DNA of 8,648 bases from Desulfobacterales bacterium C00003106. Lineage in GTDB: Bacteria; Desulfobacterota; Desulfobacteria; Desulfobacterales; C00003106. A program made the position numbers and the translations under genes. Of the stretch, positions 1 to 6,219 are shown in pieces; the first letter of the stretch is position 1; each line of letters starts with the position of its first letter. Under the pieces are notes generated by a model. It was not told the DNA's origin and searched no databases. It was given only the letters and a program-made list of their open reading frames with translations. The stretch is taken from contig MAXM01000356.1 in NCBI GenBank assembly GCA_001751015.1, forward strand, positions 2,146 through 10,793, given 5' to 3'.

Positions 1-72
1 AGGGTACGTTGTCGAGGATTTTGTCTGAGCGCCAATTCTGCGAAGTTATTCTTTGCCGAGCCCTAAGGGGAA
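1..72 (+). repeat. Dispersed-repeat copy 1 (truncated by window edge), inverted relative to the copy at the other end
   Basis: Seen directly: the segment at 43-64 matches the reverse complement of 8554-8575 at 21 of 22 positions (AAGTTATT, one variable base, then TTTGCCGAGCCCT). A second shared block, TCGAGGATTTTG at 12-23, corresponds to TCGAGGACTTTTG on the minus strand near 8625-8637. The two blocks are about 19 bp apart here and about 50 bp apart in the other copy, so the copies differ by an internal indel. The block ends next to the trpE ribosome binding site. One frame is open from base 1 to the TAA at 64-66, but it reads through the repeat and is unlikely to be a gene. A dispersed-repeat origin is inferred from the two copies; the family was not identified. 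Confidence 0.6.
65..70 (+). promoter_or_regulatory. Ribosome binding site deciding the trpE start
   Basis: AAGGGG lies 6 nt upstream of the ATG at 77. It supports that ATG over the in-frame TTG at 53, which sits inside the repeat core and has no purine-rich block before it. The site lies at the edge of repeat copy 1, so the repeat forms part of the trpE leader. Confidence 0.7.
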
Positions 73-76
73 GCCA

Positions 77-1561
77 ATGACACGTATAACCTCTCCCTCC
101 AAAGAAGAGTTTATGGAAAGGGCGAAGACCTGCAATCTGATTCCGATCTACCAGGAGATATGGGCTGACACCGAGACCGCAATAGGGGTCTTTAAAAAGG
201 TGGGAGGAAGGCATTCGTTTCTCCTCGAAAGCGTCGAAGGCGGCGAGAAGTGGGGGAGATATTCTTTCATAGGTATCAATCCGGTCCTTGTCTTTAAGAG
301 CAAAGGGAGAAGCGTTGTTATCGAAAAGGATGGAAAAACCGAGAAAAGGGAGGTTAACGATCCGATTCTTTCCCTTAAAGGGTTGCTTGATTCGTATCAC
401 CCCTTTGAGACAGATGGGCTTCCCCGGTTTTATGGAGGGGCCGTTGGATACCTCGGGTATGATATAGTACGTTTTTTCGAGGATCTCCCGGATCAGCTTC
501 CGGACAAGCTGAAACTTGCCGACACCCAATTCATGATCCCGGAATACGTATTTATTCTTGACAACTTGGAGCAATCAATAAAGGTTGTTTGCAATCTTGC
601 CATTGACGACGAAAAAGACCTCGACCTGGCTTATGACAATGCTGTATCCGGGATCGAAAGAGAGATAAGCAAGATCGACCGGCCCTTGCCGCCGGAAAGC
701 AGAGAACTCGTGTCCGGCAAGGCGTGTTCCGTGAAGCCGGTAATACCTGTTGATCAGTTTGAGGCAATGGTCGTCAAGGCCAAAGAGTATATCCTGGCCG
801 GCGATATTATCCAGGTGGTCCTTTCGCAGCGGTTTGAAGCCGATATATCTTCAGATCCGTTTGATGTCTATCGTGCCCTGAGAAGGATCAATCCTTCCCC
901 GTATCTCTTTTTTTTCAGGTTTGATGAAGTTGTGCTCCTTGGTTCATCCCCGGAGGTAATGGTCCGGGTCGAGGACGACCTTGCGACCCTGAGGCCTATT
1001 GCCGGGACACGAATGCGGGGGGCCACCGAGAAAGAGGATATGGCGCTTGCAGAAGATCTTCTCGCAGATCCAAAAGAGCGGGCCGAACACATCATGCTTG
1101 TTGACCTGGGGAGAAACGACCTGGGACGTGTCTGTTGCTACGGGACGGTGAACCTCACCGAACTGATGGTAATTGAACGATATTCTCATGTAATGCACAT
1201 AGTCTCAAACGTGGAAGGAAGGTTAAGGCCCGGAGTCAACTCGTTTGACGTGTTAAGGGCGTCTTTTCCTGCAGGTACGGTCTCCGGCGCCCCCAAGGTA
1301 AGGGCAATGGAGATCATAGAGGAATTGGAGTCGGACAAACGGGGTCCCTATGCCGGCGCTGTCGGATATTTCGGGTTTTCGGGAAACATGGACCTGGGCA
1401 TTACCATTCGATCCATTCTTATCCACAATGGAAAGGCAATGGTACAGGTGGGGGCGGGAATAGTAGCGGATTCGGTGCCTGCAAAAGAGTATGAAGAGAC
1501 CATGATTAAAGGCAAGGCGCTCTTTAAGGCAGTGGAGATGGTGGGAAGAGGGTTGAGGTGA
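77..1561 (+). CDS. trpE: Anthranilate synthase component I (TrpE)
   Basis: The 494-aa chorismate-using subunit of anthranilate synthase. With TrpG-derived ammonia it converts chorismate to anthranilate and pyruvate, the first committed step of tryptophan synthesis, in the cytoplasm. The N-terminal domain has the LLES element (about residues 49-52), the known feedback tryptophan-binding region, followed by GRYSFIG. The C-terminal chorismate-binding domain shows GDIIQVVLSQR (242-252), RPIAGTRMRG (306-315), DLGRNDLGRV (343-352), PAGTVSGAPK (398-407) and GAGIVADSVP (459-468), all intact. The length is normal for TrpE. The ATG at 77 is preferred over the TTG at 53 because of its AAGGGG site. It is the first gene of the trp unit and is followed 7 bp later by trpG. 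Tryptophan inhibition is likely from the LLES element. Any attenuator or promoter lies outside the window. A PabB assignment is less likely given the full trp context. Confidence 0.97.
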   Translation: MTRITSPSKEEFMERAKTCNLIPIYQEIWADTETAIGVFKKVGGRHSFLLESVEGGEKWGRYSFIGINPVLVFKSKGRSVVIEKDGKTEKREVNDPILSLKGLLDSYHPFETDGLPRFYGGAVGYLGYDIVRFFEDLPDQLPDKLKLADTQFMIPEYVFILDNLEQSIKVVCNLAIDDEKDLDLAYDNAVSGIEREISKIDRPLPPESRELVSGKACSVKPVIPVDQFEAMVVKAKEYILAGDIIQVVLSQRFEADISSDPFDVYRALRRINPSPYLFFFRFDEVVLLGSSPEVMVRVEDDLATLRPIAGTRMRGATEKEDMALAEDLLADPKERAEHIMLVDLGRNDLGRVCCYGTVNLTELMVIERYSHVMHIVSNVEGRLRPGVNSFDVLRASFPAGTVSGAPKVRAMEIIEELESDKRGPYAGAVGYFGFSGNMDLGITIRSILIHNGKAMVQVGAGIVADSVPAKEYEETMIKGKALFKAVEMVGRGLR

Positions 1562-1568
1562 GGGTCCC

Positions 1569-2141
1569 ATGATTGTGATGATCGATAATTACGATTCGTT
1601 TACCTATAATCTTGTCCAGGCATTCGGGGCGCTTGGGGAGGATATCCGTGTTGTTAGGAATGACAAGATCACCCTCGAAGAACTTGCAGATATGCATCCG
1701 GACAGACTGGTAGTCTCTCCGGGACCAGGGCTTCCCGGAGACGCAGGGATAAGCATCGAGGCGATCAGGTATTTTGCGTCAAAGATCCCGATCCTCGGCG
1801 TATGCCTCGGGCATCAGGCGATGGCCGGCGCCTATGGCGGCAAGATCGTGCGGGCCGGGCGGCTGATGCACGGAAAAGTCTCAATGATCCATCACGACGG
1901 GAAGATGATCTACGCAGGGTTGCAACAACCGTTTGAGGCAACGCGGTATCATTCCCTTATTGTCGAGCAGGAGAGCCTTCCGGTCTGTTTTGAGGTTGTC
2001 TCTGAGACAAAGGAGGGAGAAATTATGGGGATACGACACAGGGAGTATGCAATCGAAGGAGTCCAGTTTCACCCGGAATCACTTCTGACGCGGGAAGGCG
2101 GGAAGTTGCTGGCGAACTTTGTAACAGATGGAGACAGGTAA
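1569..2141 (+). CDS. trpG: Anthranilate synthase component II, glutamine amidotransferase (TrpG)
   Basis: A 190-aa class I glutamine amidotransferase that hydrolyses glutamine and passes ammonia to TrpE. Visible motifs are the N-terminal MIDNYDSFTYNL, the oxyanion-region SPGPGLPGDAG (50-60), the nucleophile elbow GVCLGHQ with Cys79, the ATRYHSL element (124-130), and GVQFHPES (164-171) with His168 and Glu170 completing the Cys-His-Glu triad. It is a stand-alone subunit, not fused to TrpE or TrpD, and full length. The start is supported by GAGGG at 1560-1564, which overlaps the trpE stop codon, so translation is probably coupled. Proteins of this family often also serve as PabA in folate synthesis. 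That dual role is possible here but the sequence does not show it. Confidence 0.96.
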   Translation: MIVMIDNYDSFTYNLVQAFGALGEDIRVVRNDKITLEELADMHPDRLVVSPGPGLPGDAGISIEAIRYFASKIPILGVCLGHQAMAGAYGGKIVRAGRLMHGKVSMIHHDGKMIYAGLQQPFEATRYHSLIVEQESLPVCFEVVSETKEGEIMGIRHREYAIEGVQFHPESLLTREGGKLLANFVTDGDR

Positions 2142-2142
2142 T

Positions 2143-3168
2143 ATGATTAAGGAGATGATTCAAAAGGCGGTCACGGGAAATGACCTTACTGAAGAAGAGA
2201 TGGTGGCGGTGATGAACGAGATCATGGAGGGTCTTGCCACTGATGCTCAGATAGGAGCCTTTATCACGGCCTTAAGGGTCAAGGGTGAAACCATTTTCGA
2301 GATCACCGGGGCGGCCAGGGTCATGCGCGAAAAGGCAACGCGAATAGAGGTGAACAACAGCTCTGTGAATATCGAGACAGTCCTTGATACCTGTGGGACA
2401 GGCGGGGATGAAAGCAACACCTTCAATGTATCCACGACCGCTGCCTTTGTCGTGGCCGGGGGCGGGGTTGCGGTGGCAAAGCACGGAAACCGGTCTGTGT
2501 CGAGCCAGTGTGGAAGCGCCGATGTCCTGGCCTCCCTTGGGGTGAACCTTGATGTAACGCCGGATGTGGTCGCAGACTGTATCCGGACGATAGGGATCGG
2601 GTTTCTCTACGCTCCGAAACTGCACGGGGCCATGAAATACGCCATCGGTCCGAGGAGAGAGATCGGCATCCGGACCATATTTAATATACTCGGGCCGTTG
2701 ACAAACCCTGCGGGGGCCAATGTTCAGTTGCTTGGGGTCTACGATCAGACACTGACGCCCGTGCTGGCTGAGGTGCTTCGGAATCTCGGAAGCAGAAACG
2801 CCTTTGTGGTGCATGGAGAAGGGGGTGTTGATGAGATCAGTATTACAGGGCCGACCCAGGTCACGGAGCTGCGTGCAGGCAAAGTGACCACATACCGGAT
2901 AAGCCCGGAGGATTTTGGCATTGAACAGGCGGTTCCTTCCGAGATCAAGGGGGGCGATACGGAATATAACGCGGCTATTGTCCGTGATATCCTGGATGGT
3001 CAGAAAGGGCCGAAGCGCGACATGGTATTGCTGAATGCGGGTGCGGCCTTCAGGGTGGCGGACACGGCCACAGATATCATGGCCGGCATTGCAATGGCAA
3101 AAGAGAGTATCGATTCAGGCAAGGCTATGGAGAAACTGGAACTGCTTGTGAAAAAGACGAATCAGTGA
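2143..3168 (+). CDS. trpD: Anthranilate phosphoribosyltransferase (TrpD)
   Basis: A 341-aa enzyme that transfers phosphoribosyl from PRPP to anthranilate, giving N-(5'-phosphoribosyl)anthranilate. Family motifs are intact: GTGGD (85-89) for PRPP/Mg binding, KHGNRSVSSQCGSAD (113-127) for anthranilate and PRPP contacts, NILGPLTNPA (181-190), and the GEGGVDE segment (225-231) with metal-binding acidic residues. I chose the ATG at 2143, one base after the trpG TAA, because GGAG at 2130-2133 lies 9 nt upstream. An in-frame ATG at 2128 would add five residues (METGN) and overlap trpG by 14 bp. Its stop overlaps the trpC start as GTGA (3165-3168), a typical termination-reinitiation arrangement. Confidence 0.96.
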   Translation: MIKEMIQKAVTGNDLTEEEMVAVMNEIMEGLATDAQIGAFITALRVKGETIFEITGAARVMREKATRIEVNNSSVNIETVLDTCGTGGDESNTFNVSTTAAFVVAGGGVAVAKHGNRSVSSQCGSADVLASLGVNLDVTPDVVADCIRTIGIGFLYAPKLHGAMKYAIGPRREIGIRTIFNILGPLTNPAGANVQLLGVYDQTLTPVLAEVLRNLGSRNAFVVHGEGGVDEISITGPTQVTELRAGKVTTYRISPEDFGIEQAVPSEIKGGDTEYNAAIVRDILDGQKGPKRDMVLLNAGAAFRVADTATDIMAGIAMAKESIDSGKAMEKLELLVKKTNQ

Positions 3169-3962
3169 CGGAAACGATATTAGACAAGATAGCTGCACAC
3201 AAAAAAAAAGAGGTGCAATATTCAAAAGAGAGCCGTCCGCAGGGCGTGTTGGAGGAAAGGATCGGCAGGCAGGGCCGGACACGAGATTTTGCGTCTTCGC
3301 TCGTGCGGGCGGACCGGGTCTGCCTGATTGCAGAGATCAAAAAGGCGTCGCCTTCCGCCGGTGTCATAAGAGACGCATTTGATCCGATCAAAATAGGCCG
3401 GGTGTATGAAAAAGAAGGGGTTGATGCAATCTCAGTCATAACAGACAAGGCCTTTTTCCAGGGCGACATTGCTATTCTGTCCGCCGTCAAGGAGAACTTC
3501 TCACCTCCGGTGCTTCGGAAGGATTTCATTATCGACCCCTATCAGATATATGAAGCCAGGGCGTTCGGGGCTGATGCAATATTGCTTATAGTCTCTTTGC
3601 TTTCAGCAGATATGGTTCGGTCATATCTCAAGACTGCCTGCGAACTCGGGCTTTCAGCGCTGGTTGAAGTGCATACGGAAAAAGAGCTGCACACAGCAGT
3701 TGAAGCAGGCGCACAGGTAATAGGCATAAACAACCGGAACCTTAAGACATTCGAGGTGGACATCAGGAACACGCTTCAACTCGTGGGCCGAATTCCCAAA
3801 AACAGGGTCTGCGTGAGTGAAAGCGGGATAAAGAGCCCATATGATATTGAACGACTCAGACAAGCGGGTGTTGACGCAGTGCTCATAGGGACGGCGTTTA
3901 TGAAAGCAGTTGACATTGCAAACAAGATAAGAGAGCTTAGAGGTGAAGCAGGCAAGGATTAA
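3165..3962 (+). CDS. trpC: Indole-3-glycerol phosphate synthase (TrpC)
   Basis: A 265-aa (beta/alpha)8-barrel enzyme that decarboxylates and closes CdRP to indole-3-glycerol phosphate. Catalytic residues can be assigned by motif: Glu57 and Lys59 in AEIKKASPS, Lys119 in VLRKDFIID, Glu168 in ALVEVH, and Asn189 in IGINNRNL. The C-terminal phosphate-binding segments SESGIKSP and VLIGTAFMKA are present. The start is a GTG inside the trpD stop (GTGA) with no strong ribosome binding site, so translation probably depends on coupling to trpD. The N-terminus ILDKIAAHKKKEV matches the usual family beginning, which supports this start. It is a single-function enzyme, unlike the TrpC-TrpF fusion of E. coli; TrpF is encoded by the next gene. 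Confidence 0.96.
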   Translation: MTETILDKIAAHKKKEVQYSKESRPQGVLEERIGRQGRTRDFASSLVRADRVCLIAEIKKASPSAGVIRDAFDPIKIGRVYEKEGVDAISVITDKAFFQGDIAILSAVKENFSPPVLRKDFIIDPYQIYEARAFGADAILLIVSLLSADMVRSYLKTACELGLSALVEVHTEKELHTAVEAGAQVIGINNRNLKTFEVDIRNTLQLVGRIPKNRVCVSESGIKSPYDIERLRQAGVDAVLIGTAFMKAVDIANKIRELRGEAGKD

Positions 3963-4572
3963 GATCAAGGTTTGCGGAATCACGCGCGCAAGAGATGCTC
4001 AACTGGCAGCGAGTCTTGGCGCAGATGCCATAGGGTTTATCTTTGCCGAAAGCCCGCGAAAGGCGGACGTTGAAACGTGCAGAAAAATCATTTCGCTGCT
4101 TCCTCCGTTTGTGGACGCGGTCGGGGTCTTTGTAAATGAAGACGCAAAGAAGGTGAAAGAGATAGCGGCATTCTGCCGGCTTGACTGGGTTCAGCTTCAC
4201 GGAAACGAACCGCCCGAATACTGCAGGAGGCTCGGCCTCAAAGCCCTCAAGGTAATCAGGGTGAAAGACAGCAGAAGCATCGAGCAAATGCACGCATACC
4301 AAGGTGTTGCAGGTGGGTTTCTTCTTGACACCTACGTTGCGGGCATTGCCGGTGGGACTGGAAAGACCTTTAACTGGGACCTGGCGGTGCAGGCGAAAGA
4401 ATGCGGCCCGGTGATACTCTCAGGCGGCCTTACACCCGAAAACATCCGTCTCGCCACAGAGACTGTGATGCCTTATGGCGTGGATGTCAGCAGCGGAGTG
4501 GAGGCCTCACCCGGGATAAAAGATGAAAACAGGCTGAGGGAGTTATTTCTTAATATCCGAACACCCCTCTGA
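3943..4572 (+). CDS. trpF: Phosphoribosylanthranilate isomerase (TrpF)
   Basis: A 209-aa barrel enzyme that catalyses the Amadori rearrangement of phosphoribosylanthranilate to CdRP, the substrate of TrpC. The catalytic Cys11 is in KVCGIT and the catalytic Asp129 is in GFLLDT. QLHGNE (84-89), SGGLTPENI (160-168) and the phosphate-binding DVSSGVE (181-187) are intact. The start is a GTG that overlaps the end of trpC by 20 bp, with a GAGAG-type purine run just upstream. It is the last trp gene here: no trpB or trpA follows. Instead its last 23 bp overlap the 3' end of the convergent epimerase gene, so no stand-alone terminator fits between them. Confidence 0.95.
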   Translation: MKQARIKIKVCGITRARDAQLAASLGADAIGFIFAESPRKADVETCRKIISLLPPFVDAVGVFVNEDAKKVKEIAAFCRLDWVQLHGNEPPEYCRRLGLKALKVIRVKDSRSIEQMHAYQGVAGGFLLDTYVAGIAGGTGKTFNWDLAVQAKECGPVILSGGLTPENIRLATETVMPYGVDVSSGVEASPGIKDENRLRELFLNIRTPL

Positions 4573-5509
4573 AATATTCCACAGTTCTTGCAAGGCCGTC
4601 TTCCGTGTCCGTCTGCATCTTGTATGCAAGCAGGTCTTCAGACAATGTTATGTCCGCGTGCGAATGTTTTACGTCACCCTGCCTTGGGTCGCTGTAGATC
4701 GGGTCAATATCGGATCCTATGATCTTTTTCAGGATGCCCAGCAGTTCGTTTAAGGTCAGTCTTCCTCCGCAGGCAAGGTTCATGGCCCTGCCTTTAGCGT
4801 TTGGCGCCTCCAGCGCAAGAAGGTTTCCATAGACCACGTTGTCTATGTGAGTAAAATCACGCGACTGCTCACCGTCTCCGAAGATTACGGGCTGCTTGCC
4901 GGAAAGAAGCGCCTTTATGAATTTTGGAATAACAGCGGAATACTCCGAATTCGGGTCCTGCCTTGGCCCGAACACATTGAAATAGCGAAGGCAGACCGTT
5001 TCTATGCCGTAAAGCTCATAAAAAATCCTGAAATAGTGCTCAACGGCAATTTTTTGTACCGCATAGGGGGAAAGCGGCGCCGGGGTCATGGTCTCCACCT
5101 TGGGCAGGGTCGGGGTGTCGCCGTAGACCGAAGATGAAGAGGCAAATACAATCCTTTTTGCGCCCGCATCCCTTGCCTCCACCAGGAGATTCAATGTTCC
5201 ATTGATGTTGGCGTCATTTGATTCAATAGGTTGCGCCACTGATCGTGGCACAGAGGGTATGGCCGCCTCATGGAGCACGTAATCGATGCCGTGGACCGCG
5301 TTTCGGCAGGCCTGTCTGTCTGTCATATCCGCCTCCATGATTTCGAGGCGTGAAATCTCTGCTTTGGCGAGTTGCGGAAATTCAAGATTTTCTTTTCTTC
5401 CGGTGGAAAAGTTATCCAGGACGCGTACCGTATCTCCGCGCTTCAAGAGGGCTTCCGTCAAATTGGAACCGATAAAACCAGCGCCGCCTGTAACCAGAAT
5501 CTTTGCCAT
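4550..5509 (-). CDS. Nucleotide-sugar epimerase, extended SDR family (GalE/WbpP-like)
   Basis: A 319-aa NAD-dependent epimerase/dehydratase. A Rossmann start VTGGAGFIGSN (6-16) binds NAD. The catalytic centre is SSSSVYGD (124-131) with Tyr149 and Lys153 in SPYAVQK. RYFNVFGPRQDPNSEYSAV (175-192 region) and SRDFTHIDNV (216-225) are the sugar-nucleotide-binding segments. The NVFGxRQDPN...YSAVIPKF pattern resembles WbpP/TviC-type UDP-GlcNAc(A) C4-epimerases more than classical GalE, but the substrate cannot be settled by eye. The likely role is supplying a 4-epimerised UDP-sugar for surface polysaccharide; no glycosyltransferases are visible nearby. The ATG at 5509 is preferred to an in-frame codon at 5533 because AAGGA lies 7 nt upstream and the Rossmann fold starts right after it. 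Its 3' end overlaps convergent trpF by 23 bp. Confidence 0.9.
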   Translation of the reverse strand: MAKILVTGGAGFIGSNLTEALLKRGDTVRVLDNFSTGRKENLEFPQLAKAEISRLEIMEADMTDRQACRNAVHGIDYVLHEAAIPSVPRSVAQPIESNDANINGTLNLLVEARDAGAKRIVFASSSSVYGDTPTLPKVETMTPAPLSPYAVQKIAVEHYFRIFYELYGIETVCLRYFNVFGPRQDPNSEYSAVIPKFIKALLSGKQPVIFGDGEQSRDFTHIDNVVYGNLLALEAPNAKGRAMNLACGGRLTLNELLGILKKIIGSDIDPIYSDPRQGDVKHSHADITLSEDLLAYKMQTDTEDGLARTVEYFRGVFGY

Positions 5510-5516
5510 TTGCGTA

Positions 5517-5521
5517 TCCTT
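5517..5521 (-). promoter_or_regulatory. Ribosome binding site deciding the epimerase start
   Basis: On the minus strand AAGGA sits 7 nt before the ATG at 5509. It supports a 319-aa product starting MAKILVTGG rather than an eight-residue-longer form starting at 5533. Confidence 0.65.
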
Positions 5522-5583
5522 TTTATCTTGCAATCTCTCAAGTTGCCGGGTTGTTGCCGTTTCTTAACAATGCAATATTACAA

Positions 5584-5603
5584 ACCTTGGCATGTTACAA
5601 GGT
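5584..5603. repeat. Inverted repeat ACCTTG / CAAGGT
   Basis: A perfect 6-bp stem (5584-5589 with 5598-5603) around an 8-nt loop, followed on the plus strand by GTTTTTG. It lies about 75 bp upstream of the epimerase start. It could be an operator or a weak hairpin. With so short a stem, chance is a serious alternative. Confidence 0.3.
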
Positions 5604-5638
5604 GTTTTTGATACCAGAGGAGTTTTTCCTGATCCGTC

Positions 5639-5667
5639 TTGCCGGGAAGCCGACGATTCAATACAAT
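5639..5667 (+). promoter_or_regulatory. Candidate sigma-70-type promoter for the cytochrome/fusion unit
   Basis: TTGCCG (5639-5644, 4 of 6 to TTGACA) and TACAAT (5662-5667, 5 of 6 to TATAAT) are separated by 17 bp. Transcription would start near 5674, giving a leader of about 90 nt that contains the inverted repeat at 5707-5730. This is consensus matching by eye in an AT-rich region, so it remains a candidate. Confidence 0.35.
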
Positions 5668-5706
5668 AGAGAACAAAAGAACCTGAATTGAGCGATTCCC
5701 GATTTT

Positions 5707-5730
5707 GCCTGATCTGCTGCGTTGTCAGGC
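5707..5730. repeat. Inverted repeat GCCTGA / TCAGGC in the cytochrome leader
   Basis: A perfect 6-bp inverted repeat (5707-5712 with 5725-5730) with a 12-nt centre, 34 bp before the cytochrome ATG. Downstream of the candidate promoter it would lie in the 5' leader or act as an operator. It could also be part of a dispersed intergenic repeat; no second copy is present in this window. Confidence 0.3.
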
Positions 5731-5763
5731 AGTTGAAGTACCAAAAGTCGAAAGGAAATAGCG

Positions 5764-6198
5764 ATGAGAAGACTGACTGTGAGCGTTTTTTTGATCTGTT
5801 CTGTTTTTTTTGGCCTCCTGCTTTGCGCGCCATATCTGGAGGCCGGGGAAAAGGTTGCCCATTATGTGGGGATGGAAAAGTGCAAGGAATGCCACCCGGA
5901 GCATGTTGAAAGCTATTATTCCTGGAAATACTCGAAGAACTTCAAGGTCATTAAAATGAGAAAGAGGGATCACGACTCAGCCTGTCTCCCCTGTCACGTC
6001 ACGGGCTACGGAAATCCCGGAGGATTTGTGAGTGTGGAAGAGACCCCTGATATGGCCAATAAACAATGCGAATCCTGTCACGGGCCGGCCAGTTTACATC
6101 TCAAGGCCCCGACCAAGCGCGAGCACCAGAAGACGTTAACGATTCCGAAAAACATCTGTACAACCTGTCACAGCGGTCACAAACATCCGGGGTATTAG
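5764..6198 (+). CDS. Exported tetraheme c-type cytochrome (cytochrome c554-like)
   Basis: A 144-aa protein with four covalent heme-binding CxxCH motifs: CKECH (40-44), CLPCH (74-78), CESCH (102-106) and CTTCH (132-136). The N-terminus has two arginines, a hydrophobic core at about 5-22 and a plausible signal-peptidase cut after Ala27 (LEA/G), so the mature protein should be periplasmic or extracytoplasmic, where heme is attached. Extra histidines (for example His49 region, His70, His112, His121, His139-141) could be distal heme ligands. The opening YVGMEKCKECHPEH...SWKYSKN resembles the cytochrome c554/c-prime multiheme domain. It probably shuttles electrons; its partner is not identified. 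AAAGGA at 5751-5756 lies 7 nt before the ATG. The gene is followed 21 bp later by the flavoprotein-ArsC fusion, suggesting co-transcription, although this product is exported and the next appears cytoplasmic. Confidence 0.9.
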   Translation: MRRLTVSVFLICSVFFGLLLCAPYLEAGEKVAHYVGMEKCKECHPEHVESYYSWKYSKNFKVIKMRKRDHDSACLPCHVTGYGNPGGFVSVEETPDMANKQCESCHGPASLHLKAPTKREHQKTLTIPKNICTTCHSGHKHPGY

Positions 6199-6219
6199 GG
6201 CCAAAGATGGAGGGCGCTT

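Larger units (their letters stand above)
5510..5763. other. Divergent intergenic region (254 bp) between the epimerase and cytochrome genes
   Basis: No convincing gene is seen. Short frames through it lack a ribosome binding site and resemble no family. It must hold the promoters for the leftward epimerase and the rightward cytochrome unit. Directly visible elements are a candidate sigma-70-type promoter for the rightward unit, two short inverted repeats listed separately, and three TTGCCG words at 5543-5548, 5554-5559 and 5639-5644. The first two TTGCCG words start 11 bp apart, about one helical turn. No convincing leftward promoter was found. Confidence 0.7.

Noticed and set aside
1..66. 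Open frame ending with TAA at 64-66 as the tail of an upstream gene
   Set aside because: It runs through the repeat. The same AKLFFAEP translation appears in the false extension of the last gene, showing that it reflects repeat DNA and not a conserved protein.
53..76. N-terminal extension of trpE from the TTG at 53
   Set aside because: The eight extra residues are read from the repeat core and no ribosome binding site precedes the TTG, while AAGGGG sits 6 nt before the ATG at 77.
2272..2814. 180-residue minus-strand open frame inside trpD
   Set aside because: It lies opposite a fully conserved gene, has no recognisable domain, and is explained by the codon bias of trpD.
5780..5829. Lipoprotein signal (Cys21 after LLL) in the cytochrome
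   Set aside because: Leu at the position before the cysteine does not fit a lipobox, which needs a small residue; an ordinary signal-peptide cut near Ala27 fits better.
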